Below are positions 1-10,033 of a DNA stretch of 64,000 nucleotides, piece by piece (position 1 is the first letter of the stretch; each line of letters opens with the position of its first letter). A program made the position numbers and the translations under genes. Origin of the DNA: Silurus meridionalis (taxonomy: Eukaryota > Chordata > Actinopteri > Siluriformes > Siluridae); contig NC_060885.1 of the NCBI RefSeq assembly GCF_014805685.1, positions 9,174,632 to 9,238,631 of the forward strand, given 5' to 3'. The notes below the pieces were generated by a model. That model had not been told where the DNA came from. It saw only the letters and a list, made by a program, of their open reading frames with translations, and did not search any database.

Positions 1-274
1 ATTTTAACATTGACAACTAATATATGTTACACATTCTGTCTGTCCACCATATAAAATTCAGTTATTCAATGGTCTGCTGGCTAAAATAATCTGAGCAATA
101 CAGTGCTCCCGCTGTGCTAATTACTTCAATTAAAAATGTGAAAAGTGGACCTATCAATTTCACTTTTCAATGATTTAAACTTATTGTGCCTTCATCATAA
201 TAAAAAGAGATATATCACTGTCCTTGCATAATAAAAATAAGGAAATTGTATTATGTATACATTTTATTTATCAG
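1..274. other. no gene or recognised repeat
   Basis: AT-rich sequence with stops in every frame. I see nothing I can name here. Confidence 0.5.
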
Positions 275-400
275 TTTGTGAACAAGCCGGGGTCAATAAT
301 GGAAAGAAAAAACTCCCTGAGATGGCAATAGGAAGAAACCTTGAGAAGAACCAGACTCAACATAGAACCCATCCTCATTTTGCAATAATGGCTAGATATT
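275..400 (+). repeat. (CAAGT)n-headed repeat, internal fragment
   Basis: It shares the stretch AAGAAAAAACTCCCT and the following AGAAACCTTGAGAAG...ACCAGACTC with the complete copy near 60.14-60.25 kb. Only the middle of that element is present, and the (CAAGT)n head is missing. It is an old, diverged copy. Confidence 0.6.
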
Positions 401-485
401 GGAGGAATTGATTTTCAGTCATACTATGTGCTTTGAGGCTGAAAGTTCAGTATAACTGGAAAGGTGTTTAAGTTAATGTTATTAG

Positions 486-550
486 TCTTTCGGCTGCTCC
501 CATCGAGGGGTCGCCACAGCGGGCCATCAATCCCCACAACAACTTGGCAC
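486..550 (-). repeat. RTE-type retroelement 3'-tail fragment
   Basis: The run CTTTCGGCTGCTCCC...GGGGTCGCCACAGCGG is the reverse complement of a tail that I recall from fish RTE LINEs and RTE-dependent repeats. The usual AGA-rich end is not visible. The family assignment is from memory of fish repeats. Confidence 0.45.
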
Positions 551-740
551 AGTTATTAAATGAAGAATTTATTAAAATTATTTTTATATTTCTGTTTTAA
601 TATTTCTATGTTGTTTCTAATAATGCTCTCTTTATGAGAAAAAAATTTGACTTATTGAATGTTATGGTAGCTAACAAGTACTTAGTTTGCAAGAGCTGTC
701 AGAGTAACTGTAGTTGTTATCCTTTTTCCTTTTTTTTAAG

Positions 741-3406
741 TGTGTTCACTGCAACTGGAAATGGAGGAAATGACAGCTCAATCTCCACATCAGCAACGTA
801 CTAATGAGGATGCTGGTCTGTGGGATTTTCTTCGTAAGAGGGGTGTTCCTGAACAAAATATTGACCAAATGCAACAAGACAGGGTAATTTTATGACAATA
901 ATTATTATCAGAAAGTATTATGTATTAAAACACTAGTAATTATGGTTTTGTATTGTACATACTGTTTACATAATCCACTATGAAGAATCAATCTAAACTA
1001 AACAGCACTGCTTGCCTGTTCTGATATTTAAATACATACATACGGTATGTTTAGCAATAGAGGCACAATACAGTTTAAACAGGGCTGTGCTTAGTTTTAC
1101 AAGTAATTTAACCTTTAACCTTGTTGCTAGAGAATATAAAATATGTTTTACTTTCATGTAAATATGTGATCATCTCATCTTACCTAGGCTTACTTTTTTG
1201 GTAAAGAAGTGAAATGTAACTGTAGAAAAAATACTTTTGCAAAAGCAATTATTAGAAACATTGCCAATTTTACTTTAAAACAAACTGACATTTATTTAAA
1301 GCTAACTTTGCTAAGTTTTCAATTTACAGATTGATACATCAGTTGTCAGAGAACTAGATGACACCTGCGTTGCACGCTACATACCACTGTATGGAGACAG
1401 GATTGGTACAAGGCGGTACTGTCTGGACAAACAAAAACGAAAAGACGATAGCTGCTCAAAGATGTCCCTTCTTGAAAAACTGCAAAAGAAAATGAGCACA
1501 GCAACAACAAGCCATGAAGAGGAAACTATAGAAAAAAGAAGGCCTAGAAAAAAAAAAAAGCTATAAAACAAATGCTACAAAGTCTTCAAGAAAAATCGAG
1601 TTAGGGTGGCTCCATGAGGGAAAGCAAGTCAGAAAACGCTGTGGCGGAGGAACCAGAATTCTTGATATATCCAAGGATGCAACCAAGAATGACCTTATGT
1701 CTCATGCCAAGGAACTATTTTTTCCACATGGTGAGTCAAAAAAAGGAAAGTGGGAAGAATTCACTCATAGTATTTATGACTTTAAGGAATCAGAACTTGA
1801 AGACAGCATTATGCTTGGTGAGCTGTACACACTGTCAAAATTTGGTATTTTAAGCTTTTATTTACATACGATGTGGCACAAAGACAAATCTGCCACAGAA
1901 GTGGACAATGAGAAGGACAGACATAGTGGCCCTCTAGGAGAGCAGCAGAAGAGAGCACAGAGCATTAATTCTGATCAACACCTGGAAAAGCCACTTTGTG
2001 TACATAAACCACAAACCAATCCATCTTGTACAGTTAAAGAGTGTAATCATGCAACCTCCAATGCCCATTTAGCTGTTGTTGGTGTAATTGATCTTACTTT
2101 TCTGTCTTATGATTCAGAGGTGATTGTAGGTGGCATAGAAGATGCATCATCTGCAAGCCAGCTTGATGACACTGTTCCAGTTGTTGCATCCACAGAGGAA
2201 GTCATTAATGTTGGCTTTTCTACATCCACTCCTGTTAAACATACTGTCTGTTCAAGTGGTAATGCAGACTATGAGTTGCTCTCTGAAACCCATCTGATTG
2301 AGCCTTTTCAAGATTTCTCTCCCACAGAAGAAGTCATCAGTGTTGTCCCATCCAAGTCCACTCTTTTCGTAGAGGATGACATTGCTCGTTCAAACTTTGG
2401 TACAAACTATGAGCTACTTACAGTGGGTATCAAACTTCACAGAGTAAATCTATTAGAGGAAATGATTTGTCAATTCAAAGATGAGTTGATACTTAACTAC
2501 CCCTTAAAGTACAGCTTTATTAATGAAAAAGGCCATGATGCAGATGGTGTGTCAAGGGATGTCTATGCTGCATTTTGGACAGAATTTCTAGATTGTGCAG
2601 CTGAGGGGGCAGAAATGAGAGTGCCATCTCTGTCACCAAAATGGCAAGAGGATGAATGGAAAGCTGTGGGAAGAATATTAGCCAAGGGTTTTCTAGATCA
2701 AGGCTACTTCCATTGCGGGTTGCCCCAGCATTTACCACTGCACTGATATTCGGAGAACATGCTGTATCTACTGATTTACTGTATCAGTCATTGCTGTTGT
2801 ATCTGAGTCAGTGTGAGAGATCTCATAACTACTGCTTTACAGCAGGACCTTGACAGTGATGGTCAGGATGAGTTATTAGATCTGCTGGATCGATTGGGAG
2901 TAAAAACAGTCCCATCACAAGATAACCTTAAAGCAGTCCTTATTCAAGTAGCACACAAACAAATAATTCAGCAACCAAAATATGCTCTCGATAACATGTC
3001 AGTAGTTGCAGCCCAACCCCTGATGACCACACTAACCACACCAGCAAAGATATGGACCATGTATGATGACAAGAAACCAACTCCCAGAAAAGTCTTAAAG
3101 CTGATGGAAGCAAATCCAACAACACCAGCTGAGAACCAAGCCTTCAAATTTCTACAACAATACATACGTGGATTGGATCAGGTGGGTCTTAGAAGAATGC
3201 TGAGATTTGTGACAGGGTCAGATGTCATCTGTGTTACAGAAATTAGAGTTGTGTTTACAACTTTGGATGGACTTGCACGTCGACCAGTTGCACACACCTG
3301 TGGATCTGTTTTGGAGTTACCTTGTACATACAACTCCTACCCAGAGCTACGTGTTGAAATGGAGAATGTACTGACCAGCAGCTACTACACTATGGATATT
3401 GTGTAG
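741..3406 (+). pseudogene. HECT-type E3 ubiquitin-ligase-like gene carried by a transposon, frameshifted
   Basis: The product resembles the HECT-domain proteins that fish annotation pipelines often name G2/M phase-specific E3 ligase-like. Exon 1 has an acceptor-like AG before 741, ATG at 761 and donor GTAATT at 884. Exon 2 opens after CAG at 1330. The N-terminus (LWDFLRKRGVPEQNID) looks SAM-like. Next come a basic linker and a GWLHEGKQVR...CGGGTR segment typical of the family. The HECT N-lobe follows, with GHDADGVSRDVYAAFW near 2.53-2.57 kb. The C-lobe ends with HTCGSVLELPCTYNSYPELR, and its predicted catalytic Cys codon is at 3299-3301. The frame breaks at least three times: in an A12 run at about 1548-1559, near 2707-2712 and near 2812-2821. 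A ubiquitin-thioester cysteine implies ligase chemistry, but this copy cannot be translated whole. AATAAA lies at 3864. It is convergent with the integrase-like gene, so the two are probably partners in one element. Homopolymer assembly errors could explain some breaks. Confidence 0.7.
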
Positions 3407-4398
3407 TAAGACAATGCACATACAGTACACAGCAGGTTTTTTTTTTTATATATATATATATAGTTTGTAGTAAAACAATAGTTAAAGTTTTACCACAAAG
3501 TTCATTACTGTAAAAGGATTGCACCAAAGTAATTTTATTTACAATATTTGCAGAAATCATATCCATATCCATTCATATCCATTCATAGCAATTGTTTTTT
3601 GAACAATACAGTCTAAGAAAAAAATAACAGTGTTGCAAACAAGGATTTATTTGTCAATTAAATGTTGTCCACTTGTTCTGTTATCATAGTTTTTTCTTAG
3701 TGATGCTGCAGCATGAACAAATCAGATGCATTTGTTCAGAATTCCCCACAGACAAAGTTTTTTTGGTTGTGGTAATCTACGTAGTTAGTGGACGGCAATG
3801 TAAAGTTCAGATGGCTAGCATCATATTAACACTTAAAAGGAACCAGCAGTGCAAAGTGGGATCAATAAACCAATGACATTTTTTCTGTTTATGCTTATAC
3901 ATCCATTTTTATTAAGATTTATGAGCAAGAAAAATGTTTGATACTAATGTTTATATATATTGTTCTTGGAGAGGTCATTGTTACTCAAGTGTTAACTTTG
4001 TGTTCTTTTTTCTAGGCAAAAGTGCCATGGATTTTTAAACGTAAAATAATTCAGCCAAATCTAAGGCAAATATTGTAGTGGTTGCTGTAAAATGTGCTAA
4101 ATGTAATGTTCTGACGTTTTAGTATCACAGTGTTGGTTAAATAAACTGTTAGATAATAAGTCTTTTTTGCAGTTTGTGTAAATCTACTGTTGCGTGAGGA
4201 ACCAGTATTTCAGTTAATATATATATATTTAGTTATTATAAAACAAACTACCCAACAGCCCAATGGATCCAGTGCCAGCACACAGGATTCGTGGCCAGCA
4301 TTGACCTGTTTCAGTGATTTTGTGCTGCATTGACTTTGTGGGATAAGACTGGACAGGCAGCCTTTGGTACCCATGGGTGAGCCTTTGGGCACTTACTG
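3407..4398. other. space between convergent transposon genes
   Basis: It holds a short TA tract at about 3448-3461, an AATAAA at 3864-3869 suitable as the 3' end of the HECT-like transcript, and several other AT-rich stretches. No coding sequence was recognised. Confidence 0.55.
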
Positions 4399-6151
4399 TT
4401 AAAGCTCTAAAAGAATATGCATGTAGGCTCGTAAAAAAAGATAAAGTTCAATTGCTTCTTCTGGAGTAGTGGGTGGGTTTAGATAGTTTTCTGACATTAC
4501 TAGGCAACAAATGTCAAAAACAGTCTCATCACATGGATGTGGCCCTCTTGGCAGGCATTCCTCTTTACAAGCATGTACTTGTTGATAGGATACAGTCTTG
4601 AGATAGTCTGTAGTGCCAAAGAGGCGTGGAAGGGTGTACATCATTAGTGGTCGTCCACTTGGAGAAACTGCATTCCTGCTGGGGCGAATTCTGTGGCAGT
4701 TCCACAGACAAGCAACTTCATGCAGCTCCCTCTGGAGGAAAAAAAACAAATTCACTACAACTATTTCTTGCTCAATGTTCTTAAACTGTATATGAGATTA
4801 AAAAAATTACTCAAATTGAGAGGCAGAGAGACATCAAAACAGAGATAAATAAGGCAAATAAGATGCCTTACATGAAAATGCCCAAATGCAAATAAAAAAG
4901 TAGAAAATGGCAGCTACTTGATTTGTTTTAAAAAACACTGAAGCATATTTTAGCTTCAGATGACCTTTTGGACCTATGGGGCTTAGGGCATGAGGCGGGG
5001 TACACCCTTGACAGGCTGCCAGTCCATTGCATGACACAAACATACGCTTATTTACACAATACGGTTAATTTGGGAATACCAATTAGACTAATCTGCATGT
5101 CTTTGGATTGTAGGAGTAAACTGGAGTACCTGAGGAAACCCACAAAAGCACGGGAGAACATGCAAACTCCATGCACACAAACCCGAAGCAGAAATTGAAC
5201 CTTCGACCCTGGGGGTGCAAACTTGAGAGTGCTAACCACTCAACTAGCATTCCGCCCCAAAAAAGCACATTGTTATGAATTCAACTTTTCTTAATTGAAC
5301 TAAAATTAAAAAAGTCTTACCTCAATTATTTCCAAACATGTAAACTGTATTAGATTTTTGTCAAGGAAATCCCTGAGAAGTAATCCATGTCCTTCAAGTC
5401 TTGGAAGACATTGATCCAGTACTGTGTATGTTGTCTTCTTAAAAATCCCCACCACTGTTCAATCCTCTGGTTATGATTACTTGAGCCAGTAATGAAGCAT
5501 CTCTCTGAAAACACGTCGTCATGGTTACCTCTTAAAAATAACTGCATCTGTTTCACTAAACAGTTTTCAGTTCCCAGGTCTGCCCTGATTCTTGTAGCAG
5601 TGCCATTCCTATTTTGCACTTCATCAAGGAAGTAACCAGCAATAACTTTTGGATTGCTGTTTGTGGTGTAAGCATGGAGCCATATGATCATGCGTGAAAA
5701 CCCATCAATTGACCCATTAATACATATTCCATATGGTTTGAGTTTATCATAGGAATCTAGGTGCCACAAGAAGTTGGGACCTGGGTTTCTGTAAAGACGT
5801 CGTCTTAGACGATTTCTGCGCCTCAGGTTAACTCCGCGAGGATCCAGAATTTTCAGCAGGTGCCGGATAGTTCTCTGAGATATCACTAAGCCAGCTTGGA
5901 TGCATTTCAAATGCATGACTTTGTATCCATGAAGCATTCCATGTTGGTTTAGCTGCTCCTGGAGAAAGAGAGCTACTGAGAAGGTCAGAATGTGCTTTTC
6001 TCCTGAACAGTCCTAAGCACTTTAGATACCTGCGCAGTGTTGACATACTAATGATAATACCATCCAAATTACTCAATGACATTAATATCTCCGAATGTCT
6101 AAACCCAAGTAAGAAATAAAAGCGAATTAAATTTGGCAATGTTTGCTCCAT
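4399..6151 (-). pseudogene. integrase-core (DDE) transposase-like gene, two exons, frameshifted
   Basis: This is a transposase of the retroviral-integrase fold. Exon 1 starts at ATG 6149-6151 with a helix-turn-helix-like N-terminus (ILMSLSNLDG...STLRRYLKCLGLFRR). It runs through LRRRNRLRRR...NPGPNFLWHLDSYDKLKPYG into the catalytic core. The likely triad is D in HLDSYD, D in RADLGTEN 59 residues later, and E in NQRIEQWWG 40 residues after that. Exon 1 ends at donor GTAAGA (exon end 5321). Exon 2 begins after CAG at 4731 and carries the conserved tail RELHEVACLWN...SGRP...PCDETVFDICCLVM, ending at 4399. The frame breaks near 5970-5985 and near 5365-5375. The intron (4732-5320) contains a SINE. 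The triad is intact, but the gene cannot be read through. Host-domesticated relatives exist, but the frameshifts argue against that here. Confidence 0.75.
4950..5262 (-). repeat. tRNA-derived SINE inside the transposase intron
   Basis: Read on the minus strand it has a tRNA-like head (GGTTAGCACTCTCAAG and a GGTTCAATTTC box-B-like stretch). This is followed by the familiar fish SINE body: GAGTTTGCATGTTCTCCCG, the 'GGTTTCCTCAGGTACTCC' segment and CAAAGACATGCAG. It ends near CAGCCTGTCAAGGGTGTACC. It looks like the V-SINE or Afc type, but the exact family name is uncertain. It inserted in the intron and so did not itself break the coding exons. Confidence 0.7.
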
Positions 6152-6310
6152 TGTCCCCGTCTTCCCAGAAGCGATGACCTAACCTTATACAGTCCTTAAG
6201 CTAAACCATATTATATCTGCTAGATCGCCGTGGCACTTCCGAGCAAAAAATGCAGTAACGTCAGATCCGGTGTTATGCGCTAAAACGCCCCTGCCACAGA
6301 CTGCCCCAAC

Positions 6311-6714
6311 TTATCTCATAATTATGAGATACTAAGTCATAATTATGAGATACTAAGTCATAATTATGAGATACTAAGTCATAATTATGAGATAAGGATC
6401 TCATAATTATGAGATACTAAGTCATAATTATGACTTAGTATCTCATAATTATGAGATACTAAGTCATAATTATGACTTAGTAAGTCATAATTATGAGATA
6501 ATAAGTCATAATTATGACTTATTATCTCATAATTATGAGATCCTTATCTCATAATTATGAGATACTAAGTCATAATTATGAGATACTAAGTCATAATTAT
6601 GACTTACTAAGTCATAATTATGAGATAAGGATCTCATAATTATGACTTAGTATCTCATAATTATGAGATCCTTATCTCATAATTATGACTTAGTATCTCA
6701 TAATTATGAGATCC
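6311..6714. repeat. palindromic array: 19 copies of TCATAATTATGA, 21-bp period
   Basis: I count nineteen cores of the self-complementary 12-mer TCATAATTATGA across 404 bp. They are separated by 9-10 nt linkers that are either GATACTAAG-like or its reverse complement CTTAGTATC. Because linkers occur in both orientations, parts of the array fold on themselves. Positions 6398-6457 form a perfect 60-bp palindrome. It sits 160 bp upstream of the transposase ATG and is followed by a T14 run. It could be terminal or subterminal transposon sequence or an independent satellite. Confidence 0.9.
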
Positions 6715-6835
6715 TGGCTGTGATTTTTTTTTTTTTTTGTGAATGCAATGCGCTTCCGTATTAACCTGACCCCAACATACCCTTATATTCATAATTTTGA
6801 AGGTGGGAGTTATTTACCCACTAGTCCTCCGCCTT

Positions 6836-7110
6836 TGTAGGCCATCTGCATCCAGGTTCCACATTCAGTTCTTTATTCTGAGATGCTTCTGAGGCATTTT
6901 TTACATCTTCCCTTCCTCTAGAGACTGTTGTATGTGCGTGAAAATCCCAGAAGATCAGCAGTTTTTAAATATTCAAAGCAGCCCATCTGGCACCACAGTT
7001 AAAACCATACAAAATCACATTTTTTCATTTTGATGTCTGATGTGTATGATAACTCAAGCTCAATGTATCTGTATGCATTTCACACACTGTGCCACATGAT
7101 GTGAATAAAA
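6836..7110 (-). mobile_element. Tc1/mariner fragment, same family as the 11.99-13.20 kb copy
   Basis: Its reverse complement matches the other copy through AACTGCTGATCT-CTGGGATTTTCACGCAC, the upstream GGTGCCAGATGGGCTG, and the downstream AGCATCTCAGAATAAAGAAC segment. Only the N-terminal part of the transposase is represented, and no frame is open. It is an old decayed copy. Confidence 0.65.
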
Positions 7111-8849
7111 TTGTAATCATGATCTTGATAGAAGACATAAAAATTCTGCAGTAAAGTACAATAGTAATATAATACAATTTTGTACCTTCACACACCAAGT
7201 GCAAAAAAGATAAATAAAAAAGTAAAATTAACAATAAAATGAATGTGAAAATCCAAGAAAGACAAACTTCTTGTTGGTGCTCAGTGGGATTTATAATCTG
7301 TTAGTATTTTCTCTGTATAATCAATAACGTCAATTCACAGCTCACTTACAGGTGACTTAGGCAAAACGTGTGCATTTCACACAACCTCTCCACATATAAA
7401 CCCATCACAGATTTTCTCATACATCTTCATTCTGACCTGCCTCCTCTGCTCACCCTGTGTGACAGATTCCAGACTGATGAATAATTAAACCTACGCTGAA
7501 TTATTCAAAGCCCACAGGGTTTCGGTTTACATTGGACCAACATATGATATTATGGAAGTCACTGCACTATGGAAGTGTGCAGTAAGAAAAAAACACCCAT
7601 TATCCATTTTGACATTGTTTTATGGAAACGGGACCATTGTGTTCTGTATTCTTCATCTTCTGGTGAGGGATATGCTGCCGTACACAAAAAAGAAAGAAAA
7701 CATTTAAAAGGTTGATATGTTTACTAAGCTCGTTTCAGAAATTATGACATACTTATGGAGACAAATTGTTTTCATTACAACTGGTATCTAGATTGACATG
7801 GCAGCACATAGAGGCTGAAATCTGATTGGACAAAAAAAATCTAACATACACATACTGGAAGCAGTGCAGTCAAGGGAAACGCTACAAAATGAAGAGAATA
7901 AACTTTTGGGGATAAATTCATACAATTTTATGGAACAAATATTAGAATTTAGGTTGTAAATGTAGGTCAGTGCTTTTGATAGTGTTTAGGCCAGCAGAGA
8001 AGGCTTTGCTGGCCCTGACCGCCCACCACTGGAATTATACAATTGCTAAGGGGAACTAAAGGGTCTTGTGTCCACACACTGTTGACCATATAGGATATGT
8101 TAAAAGGGCCATATGTAATAGACCACATAAGGGTCTGGCTCCATTTGGTGAGTAGGCACATGTTCATGAAACTAATTCCATGTGTGGTATTTGAGAGAAA
8201 TGGTGAGCATGCTGTGCTTCTTATATCTTAAAGCTTGCATTGCTGGAGTAGTGTTGCAGTTAATACTAAATAAAGTAAAGAAAAAGACAAGAACATCAGG
8301 CTAAATCATATGTATACATTGTTATGATGGTTTTATGGCCCTTGTGTGACGTGTTATTATTTGAACAAACTGTTCATGCTAAGAGACTGGGTAGCATGGT
8401 AACATGCTGGGAGAAGACAATGGGAAAACAGCAGGCAGCAAAATATCTCTAATATAGCTTTCTATAATGTCCTGGTAGAATGAGCCTAAGAGGATGGTAG
8501 AGCTGTTCAAAATTTTTTCTAGTTTTTGTTTACTGTTTTCAGTCTCTTGCTGTTGTTGACTTTTCCATTACAATGTATTGCAGGCACAGAGAGCCCATCA
8601 GTTGCATTCATAGCTCTGTTCAGCCAGATTGGCCTAGTATTCAGCCTATTACAAGGCAGAAAAGAAAACATCTGTACATTTAATAAATAGTGCACCAAGG
8701 CACCATGGGTAAAGGCATCAGTATAAGCCACACACCACAGAGAATCATGATTTGTCTGTGCATGTTTGACTTTTGCTTTACCGTATGTGCTTCAGATTAG
8801 CTGAGTGTAATGCCTGTTCCACAAATCCCTGCCAAGCGGCCAGAGGGCA
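7111..8849. other. no gene or recognised repeat
   Basis: No open reading frame with a recognisable motif and no clear repeat. The sequence looks like ordinary non-coding DNA. Confidence 0.5.
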
Positions 8850-9225
8850 TCTTCCCCTGACCTTCTATGGATGTCATTCCAACTTCCTGCCCCCAGTATA
8901 CACAAAGCATATGGAAGTTTAATAAAACAGCTAATATTTACAGTTTGACAGTTCAGTCACCTTAGTTCGGATTAACTGATTTATCTTGTTTGGCTTACAA
9001 TGTATTACCCTATCTAGTCTTGTCTTGATACCTAATTGAATTGCCCTCCGGATTTATTTGCATACAAATTTTGTGTTTCTGACCTCACCTCTTGGATACT
9101 GTTTTGACCTGATTGAACTTGCGATCATCCTGTGGTTAACCCAGAATGGTATTCTGATGTATTTATTGTGAATTATATTGTTAACCTTGTTGCTCACAAA
9201 TTTGAACCGCATGTCTGAGTCATCT
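8850..9225 (+). repeat. possible solo-LTR-like repeat
   Basis: A chain of short motifs (CCAGAGGGCATCTTCC, TTCCAACTTCCTG, TTTTGACCTGATTGAACTTG, then a GCATGTCTGAGTC end) recalls a common fish Gypsy-type LTR or LTR-derived repeat. No TG...CA pair or target duplication was found. Treat it as a weak call. Confidence 0.3.
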
Positions 9226-9779
9226 ATGTTTACACTAAGTTCCTTACTTTTGAATTTACAAATCCCCAGGCACAGGACTGCTGTGAGACAGCTTGTGTCT
9301 GTCTAATTGCCTCGGCCCGGCAAGTAGGTGGCAATTAGTGACAGAATGTGTGCATCTGCCCACATCTGTCCACAGCAACTGGAATGTGAAAATGTGCATC
9401 CTCAGGCCTGCAATCACAAATAAATCAAGTTTGTTCACTGGTTGCATCTGGTATGCATTGCTTATGACGTGACACTTTTTAACATTTAAGTTTTTTAGTT
9501 CCAGGTTAGAATTCATATATAATTATCTTTCCCCACTTTCCCCCCAGTTTGGCCACCTGCCATTTGCCACACATCTGACAGTTTTTTCGTAATCATTTCT
9601 CTGCTACCAACCAGAAAAAAAAAGTTAAAAACATGCTTTCTTTGGTGCAGGTAAAGCCAGTCAATCGATTGTGTTGATCATAAGACCCAAATAGCAGAGG
9701 TGTCACCATGCTTCAAATTTTCTATATCTTATATGATAAAATGACAATGGCCCCTGGCACTTGAATTGGTGAAATAGAA
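9226..9779. other. no gene or recognised repeat
   Basis: No coding motif is visible. A short C-rich tract near 9531-9546 is the only notable composition change. Confidence 0.45.
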
Positions 9780-10033
9780 CTGGAAAGATTTATGATCAAA
9801 CTCTTAATGTCACCCAAATGAGGATGTGTTCCCCCCTTTTGAGTCTGGTTCCTCTCAAGGTTTCTTCCTCCTAACATCTAAGGGAGTTTTTCCTTGCCAC
9901 AGTCGCCATGGCTTGCTCATCAGGGATAAATGCACACCATTCACCTTGACTGTTGATTTCTGTAAAGCTGCTTTGAGACAATGTCTGTTGTGAAAAGTGC
10001 TATATAAATAAACTTGACCTGACTTGACTTGAC
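9780..10033 (-). repeat. (CAAGT)n-headed repeat, head-proximal half
   Basis: It is the reverse complement of about 60026-60270: GAGGATG, TCTGGTTCCTCTCAAGG, GGGAGTTTTTCCTTGCC, AAAGCTGCTTTGAGACAATG and TATATAAATAAACTTGACC are all shared. It ends in GACTTGACTTGAC, the reverse of (CAAGT)n, exactly where DIRS reverse-transcriptase coding stops. The (CAAGT)n end is therefore a true terminus of the element. Confidence 0.8.

Larger units (their letters stand above)
741..6714. mobile_element. two-gene DNA transposon (HECT-like + integrase-like), IS3EU-like, tentative
   Basis: Two convergent spliced genes of transposon type share this block. A palindromic array sits beyond the transposase 5' end. Neither terminal inverted repeat nor target duplication could be matched, so the outer limits are guesses; the left end may be lost. 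The superfamily name is a tentative recall of eukaryotic transposons with an IS3/retroviral-integrase-like catalytic core. What is seen is the gene pair and the DDE motif. What is inferred is that both belong to one element. Confidence 0.5.

Noticed and set aside
5350..5937. Bacterial IS3 insertion sequence or contamination
   Set aside because: The gene has an intron, lies among fish repeats and resembles eukaryotic integrase-core transposases; only the catalytic fold is shared with IS3.
6311..6714. CRISPR-like array (regular short palindromic repeats)
   Set aside because: The spacers are not unique sequences but a few variants of one 9-nt linker and its reverse complement, there are no cas genes, and the context is a fish genome.
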